From an uncultured Roseobacter sp. (GTDB lineage: Bacteria; Pseudomonadota; Alphaproteobacteria; Rhodobacterales; Rhodobacteraceae), in NCBI GenBank assembly GCA_947501635.1, contig CANMWT010000003.1:124001-188000 (forward strand): 64,000 nt of DNA. The letters run 5' to 3'. A model generated the notes under the pieces. That model ran no database searches and was not told the origin of the DNA. It saw only the letters and a program-made list of their open reading frames with translations. Shown piece after piece: positions 1-10,198 of this stretch. The first letter of the stretch is position 1, and each line of letters opens with the position of its first letter. Made by a program: the position numbers and the translations under genes.

Positions 1-33
1 GTCTCTTGTCGTGTTTACATCTGCTGCGCCCAT
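1..33 (-). CDS. Possible 5' end of a gene running off the left edge
   Basis: An ATG on the minus strand at 33-31 is preceded by a purine-rich GGGGAAGG stretch at a usable distance. It opens 11 codons without a stop before the window ends (MGAADVNTTRD). It lies downstream of the indolepyruvate oxidoreductase gene on the same strand. The fragment is too short to name, and it could be chance. Confidence 0.3.
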   Translation of the reverse strand, partial: MGAADVNTTRD

Positions 34-106
34 GGCCTTCCCCGTGGCTCCGATCAAATCCGAATGCACGTCAGTCTAAACCGACGATTGTGACAAAACT
101 CTAAAA

Positions 107-3100
107 TTATTCAGCCGCGTCTGCCATAGCAGACCCGCCCGAGCGGATCACCGACAAAAGCTCTTCGCGGCGTTTTGCCGCTTTGTGCTCGTTGGCCTGT
201 TTGACCGGACCGAACCCTCGGATGTCCGTTGGCAGTTCCGCCAGCGCGATCACCGCGTCTTTGGTTGCGTGCGTAACCAGTGGCAGAACCTCTTTCATGT
301 CTTTTTCATATTGTCGGATCAGCGCGCGTTCCATCCGGCGTTCGGCCGTGTAGCCAAAAAGATCAATCGGCGTGCCACGCAGCCAGCGCAGACGCGCCAG
401 AACGCGCAGAGGTCGTTCCATCCACGGCCCGAACTCACGCTTGATCGGGCGACCGTCGGGACCGGGTTTGGAAAAGAGCGGCGGCGCCAGATTAAAGCGC
501 ATCGTGAAGTCTCCGTCGAATTCAGCGCGCGCCTTTTCGCGGCTGGACAAAAGCAGCCGCGCAACTTCATATTCATCCTTGTAGGACAATAGCTTGTGAT
601 AGCCAATTAATGCAGCCTTGCGGATGTCCTCATCCGCGATCGCGTCAAGGAACCTGCGGTAGCGCCTGGCCAGCCTGCGCCCTTGATAGGCCTCAAGATG
701 GGTTGCTCGGAAATCGATCTTGTCCGAGGTCGATTTAGGCAGTTGCACAACCGTTGGCGTGATAAGACGGGCAGCCTCCTCTGGGTTCAAAACGGCCCAC
801 CGGCCGATTTCAAAGGCACGTAGATTGCGCTCGACCGCTGCACCATTCATGCGGATCGCTTCGGTTATGGCCTCGTGGCTTAAGGGAACAAGACCGCGCT
901 GCCATGCGCCGCCAAAAACCATCATGTTAGAAAAAATGGAATCTCCCAAACTCACCCGGGCCAGCTCCGTTGCGTCGAAAAGATCAAGGCGGTCTTTCAT
1001 GCGCGCCTGCAACGCCAAAGACAGCTCTTCGCCAGGCAAGCGAAACGCGCTGTCGCGGGTAAACTCACCGGTTATGATTTCATGGGCGTTCACCACGGCG
1101 CCAGTCTTGCCAATGCTGGTCAGGCCAAGCGTTTTGGAACCGGCCGACACGACCAGATCGCCACCGATCAGCGCATCGGCCTCGCCCGTGGCCACACGAA
1201 TAGCCGAAATATCGCTCGGTTTGTTGGCCAAGCGACAGTGAATATGAACGGCGCCACCTTTTTGAGCGAGGCCCGCCATCTCCATCATACCCGCGCCCTT
1301 TCCATCTATGTGGGCGGCTTGCGCAAGCAGCGCCCCGATCGTGACCACGCCAGTGCCACCGACCCCCGTCACGACGATGTTCCATGTGCCGTCGATCTTC
1401 GGCACCTCTGGTTGCGGCAGGTTCGGCAGGTCCAGTTCAGCCGTCGGCTCCTTTCGGATCTGTGCGCCTTCCAGCGTTACAAAAGACGGGCAGAAACCTT
1501 TGATACAGCTAAAATCCTTATTGCACGAAGACTGGTCAATCGCGCGCTTGCGACCCAGTTCGGTTTCTGCTGGCACAATAGAGACGCAGTTGGATTGCAC
1601 CCCGCAGTCCCCGCAGCCTTCGCAAACGTCCGTGTTGATAAAAAGTCGTTTGTCCGGGTCAGGAAAAAGACCGCGTTTGCGGCGGCGGCGTTTTTCGGCG
1701 GCGCATGTCTGGATATATACGATGGCCGAAACGCCCGATAACTTTGCAAACTTCTCTTGTACAGTTTGCAAATGGGCGCGCTCATAGGTGTCTACCCCTT
1801 TCAGAGCGTCAAAATCGACGTCCTCTTTCTCGTCGTAGACAACTGCAAGATGCCCCACGCGCATCGCTTGCAGTTCCTGCACGATTTGGACAGCAGTCAG
1901 CCCGCCATCATTGCCCTGCCCGCCGGTCATCGCCACGGCATCATTGTACAGAATCTTATAGGTAATCGTGGTGCCCGCTGCGATTGCGGCCCGAATGGCC
2001 TGAACGCCGGAATGGTTGTACGTGCCATCGCCCATGTTCTGAAAAACATGCGCGCGGTTCGAAAACGGCGCCTCGCCGATCCAGTTGGCCCCTTCAGCGC
2101 CCATATGGGTATAGCCCAATGTCTCGCGATCCATCCACTGCGCCATGAAGTGACACCCGATGCCCGCGTAAGCGCGCGATCCTTCCGGCACCTTTGTCGA
2201 AGTGTTATGCGGGCAACCCGAACAGAAATACGGCAGGCGTGCTGCGATTTCCTTCGCGTTATCAGATCTCTGCGCCTCGCGCAGGATAGCCAGACCAGCG
2301 TTGATACCGTCGGTATTGCGCCCTTCATCAACCAGCAGCTGGCCCAGCTTCAGCGCGATCCCAACAGGATCCAGCGCCCATTTGAACGAAAAGAACGGAT
2401 TGCCCTCTCGCGTGCCGCCGTAAACGCGACGTCCGCCACGGTTGTCAAACAGCGCTTCTTTGATCTGGCTCTCGATCAGCTTGCGCTTTTCCTCAACAAC
2501 AACAATCAGATCAAGCCCTTCTGCCCATTCTTCAAAGCTGCGTGTGTCAAGCGGCCAGACCTGACCAATCTTGTAAGTCGTCAGTCCGATCCGCTCTGCC
2601 TCTTTGTCGGTGATGTTGAGCAAACTCAAAGCGTGCTGAAGATCCAGCCAGTTCTTGCCCGCCGCGACAAAACCAATCTTTGCACCGGAACGGCCCAACA
2701 CACGTTTGTCCATCTTGTTTGCATAAGCGAACGCGGATGCTGCCTGCCGTTTGTAATCGACCAGCCGCGCTTCCTGATCGACCCGGTCGTCAATCAGCCT
2801 GATATTCAAACCACCCTGTGGCATTTCGAATTCTGGCACGACAAAATTGTAGCGCCCGATATCCGCATCCACCACGCTGGTCACCTCAATGGTGTCTTTC
2901 ATAGTCTTGAGGCCCACCCACAACCCGCAAAAACGGCTGAGCGCGATGCCGTAGATGCCGTAGTCCAACACCTCCTGCACGCCAGCGGGGCTTATCACCG
3001 GCATATAGGCGTCAATCAGTGCCAGCTCGGACTGATGCAAAACGGTCGAGCTTTCACCTGTGTGGTCGTCGCCCATGGCCATCACAACGCCGCCAAACTT

Positions 3101-3505
3101 TGAGGAGCCCGCCATATTCGCGTGCCGGATCGCGTCGCCGGAACGGTCCACCCCGGGTCCTTTGCCGTACCACAGGCCAAAGACGCCGTCGTATTTCCCC
3201 TCGCCGCGCAACTCCGCCTGTTGCGCACCCCAGAGCGCCGTGGCCGCAAGATCTTCGTTCAGTCCCGGCTGGAAGGTCACGTCACTTTCGCCCAAAACCT
3301 TGAGCGCACGCATCATCTGCATGTCCACTGCACCCAGAGGCGAGCCACGGTATCCCGTCACCAACCCAGCCGTGTTCAGACCGGCAGAGCGGTCAAGCGC
3401 TTTCTGCATCAGCATCAATCGCACCAATGCCTGCGTGCCGTTCAGCAGTACCGGCGATTTTTGCAAATCATATCTATCGCTTAGCGATACCTGTTGCGTG
3501 CCCAT
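107..3505 (-). CDS. Indolepyruvate ferredoxin oxidoreductase, fused aerobic type
   Basis: This 1132-residue protein belongs to the family that oxidatively decarboxylates aryl-pyruvates such as indolepyruvate to acyl-CoA, using thiamine diphosphate and iron-sulfur clusters. The alpha and beta/gamma parts that are separate in archaea are fused here. An N-terminal pyruvate-oxidoreductase domain is followed by a thiamine diphosphate loop with GDGTYNHSG near residue 490. A cysteine cluster CEGCGDCG near residue 625 and a gamma-type domain starting VTGVGGTGVV near residue 711 come next. I chose the start at 3505 because CGGAGG sits six bases before it; an upstream in-frame start at 3562 has no such site. 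It is transcribed divergently from a LysR gene, which may control it (inference). The exact 2-oxoacid substrate cannot be read from sequence. Confidence 0.9.
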   Translation of the reverse strand: MGTQQVSLSDRYDLQKSPVLLNGTQALVRLMLMQKALDRSAGLNTAGLVTGYRGSPLGAVDMQMMRALKVLGESDVTFQPGLNEDLAATALWGAQQAELRGEGKYDGVFGLWYGKGPGVDRSGDAIRHANMAGSSKFGGVVMAMGDDHTGESSTVLHQSELALIDAYMPVISPAGVQEVLDYGIYGIALSRFCGLWVGLKTMKDTIEVTSVVDADIGRYNFVVPEFEMPQGGLNIRLIDDRVDQEARLVDYKRQAASAFAYANKMDKRVLGRSGAKIGFVAAGKNWLDLQHALSLLNITDKEAERIGLTTYKIGQVWPLDTRSFEEWAEGLDLIVVVEEKRKLIESQIKEALFDNRGGRRVYGGTREGNPFFSFKWALDPVGIALKLGQLLVDEGRNTDGINAGLAILREAQRSDNAKEIAARLPYFCSGCPHNTSTKVPEGSRAYAGIGCHFMAQWMDRETLGYTHMGAEGANWIGEAPFSNRAHVFQNMGDGTYNHSGVQAIRAAIAAGTTITYKILYNDAVAMTGGQGNDGGLTAVQIVQELQAMRVGHLAVVYDEKEDVDFDALKGVDTYERAHLQTVQEKFAKLSGVSAIVYIQTCAAEKRRRRKRGLFPDPDKRLFINTDVCEGCGDCGVQSNCVSIVPAETELGRKRAIDQSSCNKDFSCIKGFCPSFVTLEGAQIRKEPTAELDLPNLPQPEVPKIDGTWNIVVTGVGGTGVVTIGALLAQAAHIDGKGAGMMEMAGLAQKGGAVHIHCRLANKPSDISAIRVATGEADALIGGDLVVSAGSKTLGLTSIGKTGAVVNAHEIITGEFTRDSAFRLPGEELSLALQARMKDRLDLFDATELARVSLGDSIFSNMMVFGGAWQRGLVPLSHEAITEAIRMNGAAVERNLRAFEIGRWAVLNPEEAARLITPTVVQLPKSTSDKIDFRATHLEAYQGRRLARRYRRFLDAIADEDIRKAALIGYHKLLSYKDEYEVARLLLSSREKARAEFDGDFTMRFNLAPPLFSKPGPDGRPIKREFGPWMERPLRVLARLRWLRGTPIDLFGYTAERRMERALIRQYEKDMKEVLPLVTHATKDAVIALAELPTDIRGFGPVKQANEHKAAKRREELLSVIRSGGSAMADAAE

Positions 3506-3546
3506 CCCAAACCTCCGTGCCCGGTTGTATTGTTGCACATCAGTAA

Positions 3547-3593
3547 TGCTATAATAGGTCACAAAAGCTGACCTGCATAGACAAACTTTTGTG
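3547..3593. promoter_or_regulatory. Divergent control region with extended -10 and inverted repeats
   Basis: The gap between the oxidoreductase and lysR holds TATAAT at 3550-3555 preceded by TG at 3547-3548, an extended -10 facing lysR. Overlapping it is a perfect 6-base inverted repeat AGGTCA (3556-3561) / TGACCT (3569-3574). A second repeat is CACAAAAG (3560-3567) / CTTTTGTG (3586-3593). A LysR-type or other dimeric regulator could bind here; that is inference. Confidence 0.45.
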
Positions 3594-3673
3594 AAATGCG
3601 GGCTTTCCGCAACACCCCCTTCAATTCAGGCGGCTATAGCGCTAACAAAGCAGGGTACGCTGAGAGAGACGAG

Positions 3674-4576
3674 ATGGACTGGGACAAGCTTAGAATATTT
3701 CACGCCGTTGCGGATGCAGGCTCGCTCACCCATGCCGGTGACAAGCTTAACCTGTCGCAGTCTGCGGTCAGTCGGCAGATCAGGGGGCTGGAAGAATCCC
3801 TCAATGCCACGCTTTTCCATCGCCATGCCCGTGGTTTGATTCTGACCGAACAGGGCGAGCTTTTGTTCGACGCGACATCTGCCATGACGCGCCGCCTTGA
3901 CACCGCTTCGGCGCGGATCAGAGACAGCGAGGAAGAGGTTTTTGGAGAGTTGCGCGTGACCACCACCACAGGGTTCGGAACGCTCTGGCTGGCACCGCGC
4001 CTGCCAAAGCTTTACGAAAAATACCCTGATTTGAAGGTCGATCTGATGCTTGAAGAGCGCGTGCTCGACCTGCCGATGCGCGAAGCCGACGTCGCGATAC
4101 GCATGAAAGAGCCCAGCCAGGCGGACCTGATCCGCAAAAAGCTGATGATGATCCGCATGTGCCTTTACGCGACGCCCGACTATCTGGCAGACCATGCCGC
4201 ACCCAAAGTCATCGAGGACATCGCCCAACATCGCCTTATCTGCCAGAATACCGACAGCGATCAGGTCGGCGCGGGGCGCAGTCTGGTACAACACCTGATG
4301 ACCTATGATATCCGTTCGCTGCTGACCGTGAACAACTATTATGGCGTGCTGCAGGGCGTGCTACAAAACCTCGGCATCGGCGTCTTGCCCGACTATGTCA
4401 CGCAAGACTTCCCCGATCTTGTTCCGGTACTGCCCGATCTGACATCTGCGGACGTCCCGGTCTTTCTTGCCTATCCAGAAGAGCTGCGCCACTCGCAAAG
4501 AGTATCTGCATTCAAGGATTTCGTTCAGGACGAAATAATCACCTACCGCAAGCAGTTACGGGCAAAACAAGGGTGA
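3674..4576 (+). CDS. LysR-family transcriptional regulator
   Basis: This 300-residue protein has the classic LysR layout. An N-terminal winged helix-turn-helix at about residues 3-62 includes the LSQSAVSRQI recognition-helix region and a following coiled linker. A type 2 periplasmic-binding fold runs from about residue 90 to 290 and binds a small-molecule co-inducer in the family. The ATG at 3674 puts the HTH at the very N-terminus as usual and has a GAGAGAG stretch before it; in-frame starts further upstream add 26 residues with no domain. The gene is divergent from the indolepyruvate oxidoreductase, the common arrangement for a LysR protein and its target, so that gene is a reasonable target guess. 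The ligand is unknown. Confidence 0.9.
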   Translation: MDWDKLRIFHAVADAGSLTHAGDKLNLSQSAVSRQIRGLEESLNATLFHRHARGLILTEQGELLFDATSAMTRRLDTASARIRDSEEEVFGELRVTTTTGFGTLWLAPRLPKLYEKYPDLKVDLMLEERVLDLPMREADVAIRMKEPSQADLIRKKLMMIRMCLYATPDYLADHAAPKVIEDIAQHRLICQNTDSDQVGAGRSLVQHLMTYDIRSLLTVNNYYGVLQGVLQNLGIGVLPDYVTQDFPDLVPVLPDLTSADVPVFLAYPEELRHSQRVSAFKDFVQDEIITYRKQLRAKQG

Positions 4577-4634
4577 AATCGCGCGCTTGCTATGCACTGA
4601 GCGCATAGCGGACATGACTCAATACTGTTAAAAA

Positions 4635-4752
4635 CTGCCTTGATCCGAGGCAGCATGCGTCCTAATTCAGCGTTATGCAAACGGCGCGCTTGGCGCGCGT
4701 TTGATACCTCCCTGTTGGACTTGGCCGAGCTTCGCGCTCGGCCTTTTTTTTT
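4635..4752 (+). ncRNA. Candidate small RNA with CCTCCC loop and strong terminator
   Basis: Between lysR and the next gene three hairpins follow one another. The first is CTGCCT/AGGCAG (4635-4640 with 4648-4653). The second is AAC-GCGCGC / GCGCGC-GTT with a bulged G (4680-4701). The third is a perfect 8-bp stem with nine Ts. Between the last two lies an exposed CCTCCCTGTTGGACT. An unpaired CCTCCC between a hairpin and a Rho-independent terminator is typical of alphaproteobacterial trans-acting RNAs that cover ribosome binding sites, for example the alpha-r8/MmgR type, which this resembles from memory. There is no open reading frame of note. The 5' end is not determined; the element could instead be the 3' UTR of lysR. 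Confidence 0.5.
4723..4752 (+). terminator. Strong intrinsic terminator
   Basis: A perfect 8-bp stem GGCCGAGC (4723-4730) / GCTCGGCC (4736-4743) with a 5-base loop is followed directly by nine Ts (4744-4752). It ends the candidate small RNA and/or the lysR message. Confidence 0.85.
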
Positions 4753-4773
4753 GCGCGTCACACCTTTTCTCGC

Positions 4774-5331
4774 CTACAGGCATATCCACGCGCCAAGTTG
4801 CTTTTCGCTGATATCGTCGAAATGCAGCTTCAGCGGCTGATGATCGTCACTGTAAGAGGCGGCAAACCCCCGCAAGGGGAGCGAGCGGCGCACGAAGAAA
4901 CCAGCGATCCAAACCCCAAGCAGCAGCCCGTTGCGCTCGCGCAGCTCTATGCGGTGGCCCTGAACATCCCCGTTGTCCAGCTTACCGCTTGTGTTGGCCA
5001 TCTGCGCATCAAAACAAACCAGTCCATTGGAGTAAAACCTCCAGCGGACCACGCCCCATTCGCACTCATCGATCGTTTCGGCCTGCGTCCAAAGAAACTC
5101 CCGGTAGCGCACCTCTTCCGACTGGCCAGACGTGCTGTGCCCGTCGTTGGTTGTCTGATTTTCGGCAGCCTTCCACCGCACATAACCTGCGGGCTCGTCC
5201 TCGCGGCCGATGGGAATACCTGTGTCCGCCAAACCCAAGGTTGACTTGATTATATTGTCGCGCTCGAACCTTTTATCGCCATCCGCTGCGGCGATTTTTG
5301 CGACAACCTTTGAAGCAGCCCCCCAAATCAT
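4774..5331 (-). CDS. Conserved-looking hypothetical protein
   Basis: This 185-residue soluble protein matches no family I know. It has no signal peptide and no membrane segment. The first part is charged; the second half is rich in Trp, Tyr and Phe with alternating beta-like segments. The ATG at 5331 was chosen because AAGGAGGG lies just six bases upstream; the reading frame stays open to 5718, but that extension has no ribosome site and runs into purL on the other strand. It is divergent from purL, with about 245 bases between them. I infer no function. Confidence 0.7.
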   Translation of the reverse strand: MIWGAASKVVAKIAAADGDKRFERDNIIKSTLGLADTGIPIGREDEPAGYVRWKAAENQTTNDGHSTSGQSEEVRYREFLWTQAETIDECEWGVVRWRFYSNGLVCFDAQMANTSGKLDNGDVQGHRIELRERNGLLLGVWIAGFFVRRSLPLRGFAASYSDDHQPLKLHFDDISEKQLGAWICL

Positions 5332-5577
5332 GTCAAACCCTCCTTGCATCTTCCTGACCTGACACTGACGCGCACGCGCGGATTCGGCCATCCCCTTCGA
5401 TAGCATACCGGGCTCAAAGCAGCAGATTGCAAAAACCCGGATCATTTCCCGCTCTGCAAGCTCCACGTGACAACGGCTTTTTCCTGGCCCCCTATCAATT
5501 GCCGGCTCACCTCTTTCCACCGGACGCCGCGCGCTGTAAGACGTGCGCGACATTGACCAGACGGGGACAGACGGCAC

Positions 5578-7737
5578 ATGCAAGAGCCTGCCATCACATC
5601 GGAACTGATTGCCAGCCACGGGCTCAGCCCCGAAGAGTACGACCGCATCCTCGAAATCGTCGGACGCACGCCAAGCTTCACAGAGTTGGGCATCTTTTCG
5701 GCCATGTGGAATGAGCACTGCTCTTATAAGTCCTCAAAAAAGTGGCTGCGCACCCTGCCGACCGAAGGTCCTCAGGTGATCTGCGGCCCCGGAGAGAACG
5801 CCGGTGTTGTTGATATCGGCGACGGTCAGGCGGTTGTGTTCAAAATGGAAAGCCACAACCACCCCTCCTACATCGAACCCTATCAGGGCGCGGCCACGGG
5901 TGTTGGCGGCATCCTGCGAGATGTGTTCACCATGGGCGCAAGGCCTGTCGCTGCGATGAACTCCTTGAGTTTCGGCGCGCCGGACCATCCAAATACGCGT
6001 CAGTTGGTAAATGGCGTTGTCGAGGGGATCGGCGGATACGGGAACTGTTTTGGCGTACCCACGGTTGGCGGCGAAGTGCGGTTTGACCCTGCCTACAATG
6101 GAAACTGCCTGGTCAACGCTTTCGCGGCCGGATTGGCAGACGCCGACAAGATCTTCTACTCCGCCGCCTCGGGCGTCGGCATGCCGGTGGTTTACCTCGG
6201 AGCAAAGACCGGCCGCGACGGGGTCGGTGGTGCAACAATGGCCTCGGCTGAGTTTGACGATACGATCGATGAAAAACGCCCAACCGTACAGGTGGGCGAC
6301 CCCTTCACGGAAAAACGTTTGATGGAAGCCACGTTGGAATTGATGGCGACCGGTGCGGTGATCTCCATTCAGGACATGGGGGCGGCCGGCCTCACCTGCT
6401 CTGCCGTGGAAATGGGCGACAAGGGCGGGCTGGGTGTCCGGCTTGACCTTGAAAAGGTGCCGGTGCGCGAAGAGGCCATGACGGCATATGAAATGATGCT
6501 CTCTGAAAGCCAGGAACGCATGCTGATGGTTCTGCGCCCCGAGCTGGAAGCGGAAGCCAAGGCCGTTTTCGACAAATGGGATCTGGATTTTGCCATCGTC
6601 GGCGAGACCATCGCAGAAGACCGCTTTCTCATCATGCTGGACGGCGAGGTCAAAGCCGATCTGCCGCTGTCAAAACTCGCGTCAACCGCGCCTGAGTATG
6701 ACCGGCCATGGGTCGAGACACCGCCGGCAGAACCCTTGGGAGACGTGGTGGACGTCGATCCTATCGACGGGCTCAAAGCCCTGTTGGCAAGCCCCAACTA
6801 CGCGTCAAAGGAATGGGTCTACGCGCAATACGATACGATGGTGATGGCGGATACGGTCCGCATTCCGGGGCTGGGCGCGGGTATCGTCCGCGTCCACGGC
6901 ACGAACAAGGCGTTGGCATTCACCTCTGACGTGACCCCGCGCTATGTTCTGGCAAACCCTGTGGAAGGCGGCAAGCAGGCCGTTGCCGAAGCCTACCGCA
7001 ACCTCAGCGCCGTTGGCGCGATGCCTCTCGCGACCACCGACAATCTCAATTTCGGCAACCCCGAAAAGCCACAGATCATGGGGCAGTTCGTAGGCGCAAT
7101 CAAAGGCATCGGCGAAGCGGTCGCGGCTTTGGGCATGCCAATCGTGTCTGGCAATGTGTCGCTCTACAACGAAACCGACGGTGCCGCCATTCTGCCCACG
7201 CCGACAATCGGGGCCGTCGGCCTGATCGACAATCTTGACGATATCATTGGCTGTGACGTCCGCGAAGGGCATGTCGCGTTAGTGCTGGGAGAAACGCAGG
7301 GCCATCTGGGCCAGTCTGCGATCCTGTCCGAAGTTTTCAACCGTGCCGAGGGCGATGCCCCCGCGGTCGATCTGGCGCAGGAAAAAGCGCATGGCGATTT
7401 CATCCGCGCGCACCGGACCTTCATAAAAGCCTGCACCGACCTGTCTGACGGGGGGCTCGCGCTTGCGGCATTCGAGATGGCCGAAGCGTCGGGCGTCGGC
7501 GTTTGTCTTGATGCGGCGGATACGGCAACGCTTTTTGGCGAGGATCAGGGCCGCTATCTGATCGCCTGTAACTTCGATCAGGCCGAAGCATTGATGATTG
7601 AGGCAGGTCGTGCGGGGCTTGTGCTTCAGTCGGTTGGCAAATTCACCGGACAATCGGTCGTTCTGGGCTCTGGCTCTGCGCCACTCGCGGAGCTTTCCGC
7701 GCTGTATCGCGGCAGCTTCGCCGAGGCAGTCGCTTAA
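5578..7737 (+). CDS. purL: Phosphoribosylformylglycinamidine synthase subunit PurL
   Basis: PurL makes formylglycinamidine ribonucleotide from FGAR, glutamine-derived ammonia and ATP in purine synthesis. At 719 residues it is the small multi-subunit type that needs PurS and PurQ, neither of which is in this window. The N-terminal signature with WNEHCSYK near residue 45, the metal/ATP region [19 protein letters not shown] near residues 92-110, and the second duplicated AIRS-like half (LNFGNPEKP near residue 491) are all present. The ATG at 5578 gives the usual N-terminus. Its TAA shares the sequence TTAA with the stop codon of the convergent VWA gene. Confidence 0.97.
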   Translation: MQEPAITSELIASHGLSPEEYDRILEIVGRTPSFTELGIFSAMWNEHCSYKSSKKWLRTLPTEGPQVICGPGENAGVVDIGDGQAVVFKMESHNHPSYIEPYQGAATGVGGILRDVFTMGARPVAAMNSLSFGAPDHPNTRQLVNGVVEGIGGYGNCFGVPTVGGEVRFDPAYNGNCLVNAFAAGLADADKIFYSAASGVGMPVVYLGAKTGRDGVGGATMASAEFDDTIDEKRPTVQVGDPFTEKRLMEATLELMATGAVISIQDMGAAGLTCSAVEMGDKGGLGVRLDLEKVPVREEAMTAYEMMLSESQERMLMVLRPELEAEAKAVFDKWDLDFAIVGETIAEDRFLIMLDGEVKADLPLSKLASTAPEYDRPWVETPPAEPLGDVVDVDPIDGLKALLASPNYASKEWVYAQYDTMVMADTVRIPGLGAGIVRVHGTNKALAFTSDVTPRYVLANPVEGGKQAVAEAYRNLSAVGAMPLATTDNLNFGNPEKPQIMGQFVGAIKGIGEAVAALGMPIVSGNVSLYNETDGAAILPTPTIGAVGLIDNLDDIIGCDVREGHVALVLGETQGHLGQSAILSEVFNRAEGDAPAVDLAQEKAHGDFIRAHRTFIKACTDLSDGGLALAAFEMAEASGVGVCLDAADTATLFGEDQGRYLIACNFDQAEALMIEAGRAGLVLQSVGKFTGQSVVLGSGSAPLAELSALYRGSFAEAVA

Positions 7738-8990
7738 GACGCGATCATCTGCATCAGCCGTCCCTTTTCGCCGACGTCTTCGGGGCGCGATATGACCTGT
7801 GCAAGCTCTTCCAACGAGGCGATCGAATGGCCAGCCCTGAAGCTGTCCACATGGGGCAGCATCGCCGCGATGCCGCGTGCTTTGGGCGCAAAACCGTCCC
7901 AGCGCAACAGCGGATTAAGCCAGATCAGGCGGCGACTGGACAGATGCAGCCGCTCCATTTGCTTGGCGAGACGGTCCGGGTCATCGCGGTCCAACCCGTC
8001 AGTGATCAAAAGCACAACGGCACCCTGCCCCATGACGCGGCGTGACCAGTCGCGGTTAAAGCTTTCCAGGCAATCCCCGATCCGCGTGCCGCCTTCCCAA
8101 TCCTGCGCCTCCGCACCTGCCGCAGCCAGCGCGGCGTCCACGTCCCTTTGATGCAGGTGGCGTGATATATTGGTCAGCCGCGTGCCGAAGGTGAAAGCGT
8201 GCACCTTAGCCCAACCGGCTCCCTTTTCATTGGCGACAGCATGTAGAAAATGCAGCACAACGCGGCTGTACTGGCTCATTGAGCCCGAGATATCGCACAG
8301 CACAACAAGGTTCGGCCAGCGCGGGCGCGGTTTTTTAAACGCGATCTTGTTGAGTTCCCCGCCATGACGCATGGCCGACCGCAAGGTGCGCGCGGTATCG
8401 ACCTGCCGCCCCATCAAACTGGCCTGCCCGCGACGGGAGGCAAATGGTTTCACCGGCAAGTTCAGGCGTGCGATCATGCGCTTGGCCTCGGCCATCTCGG
8501 CAGTGCTCATCTGCTCGAAATCGAGCGTGCGCAACCGTTCCTGACCGGACATTGTCAAGCTGGCATCCACCTCGATCTGGGTTTCGCCTTCGGTGTTGTC
8601 TTCCTGCAGATCGGGCGCTTCAGCACCATCCAGTAGCGCTTCGGCTGCACGTTTCTCGGCGGACTGGGTCTTGCGCTCTTCCTGCACGCCGCGAATGGCA
8701 GGGATCATCATGGACATCATATGCTCCAGATACCGCGGGTCGCGCCAGTACAGGCGGAAAACCTGAGCAAAGATCATGCGATGCTCCGGGCGGGTCACGA
8801 AGCAGGCGTGCAAAGTCCAGTAGAAGTCTCTTTTCTCGGTGAAACCCGCGGCTCCCACCGCACGGACGGCGTCTATGATACGTCCCGGCCCGATCGGCAG
8901 ACCGGCCCTGCGCAATGCACGTGCAAAATGTGTGATATTGCCCGCAAGCTTTGGGTTTTCAGGCAGTTCAAGCGGCGCGTATTCTGGCAT
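7734..8990 (-). CDS. CoxE-like von Willebrand A domain protein
   Basis: This 418-residue protein belongs to the CoxE/VWA family that works with MoxR-type AAA ATPases in maturation or remodelling of metalloenzymes. The N-terminal helical part (about 1-220) is followed by a VWA domain with an intact metal-ion motif DISGSMS at residues 233-239 and a TDGLD segment. The ATG at 8990 has AAGGAT seven bases upstream. It lies 70 bases downstream of the moxR-like gene on the same strand, so the two probably form an operon. No carbon monoxide dehydrogenase or other obvious client is encoded nearby, so the substrate is unknown. The stop codon overlaps that of purL. Confidence 0.88.
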   Translation of the reverse strand: MPEYAPLELPENPKLAGNITHFARALRRAGLPIGPGRIIDAVRAVGAAGFTEKRDFYWTLHACFVTRPEHRMIFAQVFRLYWRDPRYLEHMMSMMIPAIRGVQEERKTQSAEKRAAEALLDGAEAPDLQEDNTEGETQIEVDASLTMSGQERLRTLDFEQMSTAEMAEAKRMIARLNLPVKPFASRRGQASLMGRQVDTARTLRSAMRHGGELNKIAFKKPRPRWPNLVVLCDISGSMSQYSRVVLHFLHAVANEKGAGWAKVHAFTFGTRLTNISRHLHQRDVDAALAAAGAEAQDWEGGTRIGDCLESFNRDWSRRVMGQGAVVLLITDGLDRDDPDRLAKQMERLHLSSRRLIWLNPLLRWDGFAPKARGIAAMLPHVDSFRAGHSIASLEELAQVISRPEDVGEKGRLMQMIAS

Positions 8991-9002
8991 CTCGATCCTT
9001 TG

Positions 9003-9060
9003 TTGGGGGCTCTGCCCCCGCGCTGCGCGCTCCCCCGGGATATTTCACGACCAAAGAAAT
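9003..9060 (-). repeat. Intergenic dispersed repeat, copy A
   Basis: Read on the minus strand, directly after the moxR-like stop codon: TTTCTTTGGTC, three bases, AAATATCCC, then a GC-rich tail that ends in a GGGGGC-TCT-GCCCCC hairpin (9005-9019). The same core occurs at 12199, 23123 and 45624. Confidence 0.6.
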
Positions 9061-9969
<909 letters not shown>

Positions 9970-10138
9970 GAAAGCTCCTTTGTCGACACTGCAAGACTGC
10001 ATTCTGCCGGGGGGGCGTCAAGTGTTGATCGCCGAAATGCGGGAACTTGGGCCTCTGCCCGCGTTGTGTCGGGCCTCGTGCTGATCTGCGAATGTGTGCT
10101 AGACACAAGGCGGGGCTGAATTGATTCTGCTGCCTTTG

Positions 10139-10169
10139 TGCCACGGCGCGCAGGCTCGCGCATGTGGCA
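10139..10169 (+). promoter_or_regulatory. Hairpin in the leader of the gene at 10199
   Basis: TGCCAC (10139-10144) pairs with GTGGCA (10164-10169), and inside it GCGCG (10146-10150) pairs with CGCGC (10157-10161). This would be a stable stem-loop ending about 30 bases before the start codon. It has no T-run, so it is not a normal terminator. It may affect translation or mRNA stability (inference). Confidence 0.35.
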
Positions 10170-10198
10170 TGTGTATCTTTTTCGTGAGGAAAGGCATC

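Noticed and set aside
1757-3103. A 448-codon open frame on the plus strand
   Set aside because: It lies antisense to the well-supported indolepyruvate oxidoreductase and has no ribosome site or recognisable domain.
3650-3674. CTGAGAG near the lysR start resembling a thiamine riboswitch core
   Set aside because: Only the short CTGAGA word is present. The other conserved blocks and stems of the TPP aptamer are absent, and the downstream gene is a LysR regulator.
5332-5718. N-terminal extension of the hypothetical gene at 4774
   Set aside because: The extension overlaps purL on the opposite strand and lacks a ribosome site, while AAGGAGGG precedes the ATG at 5331.
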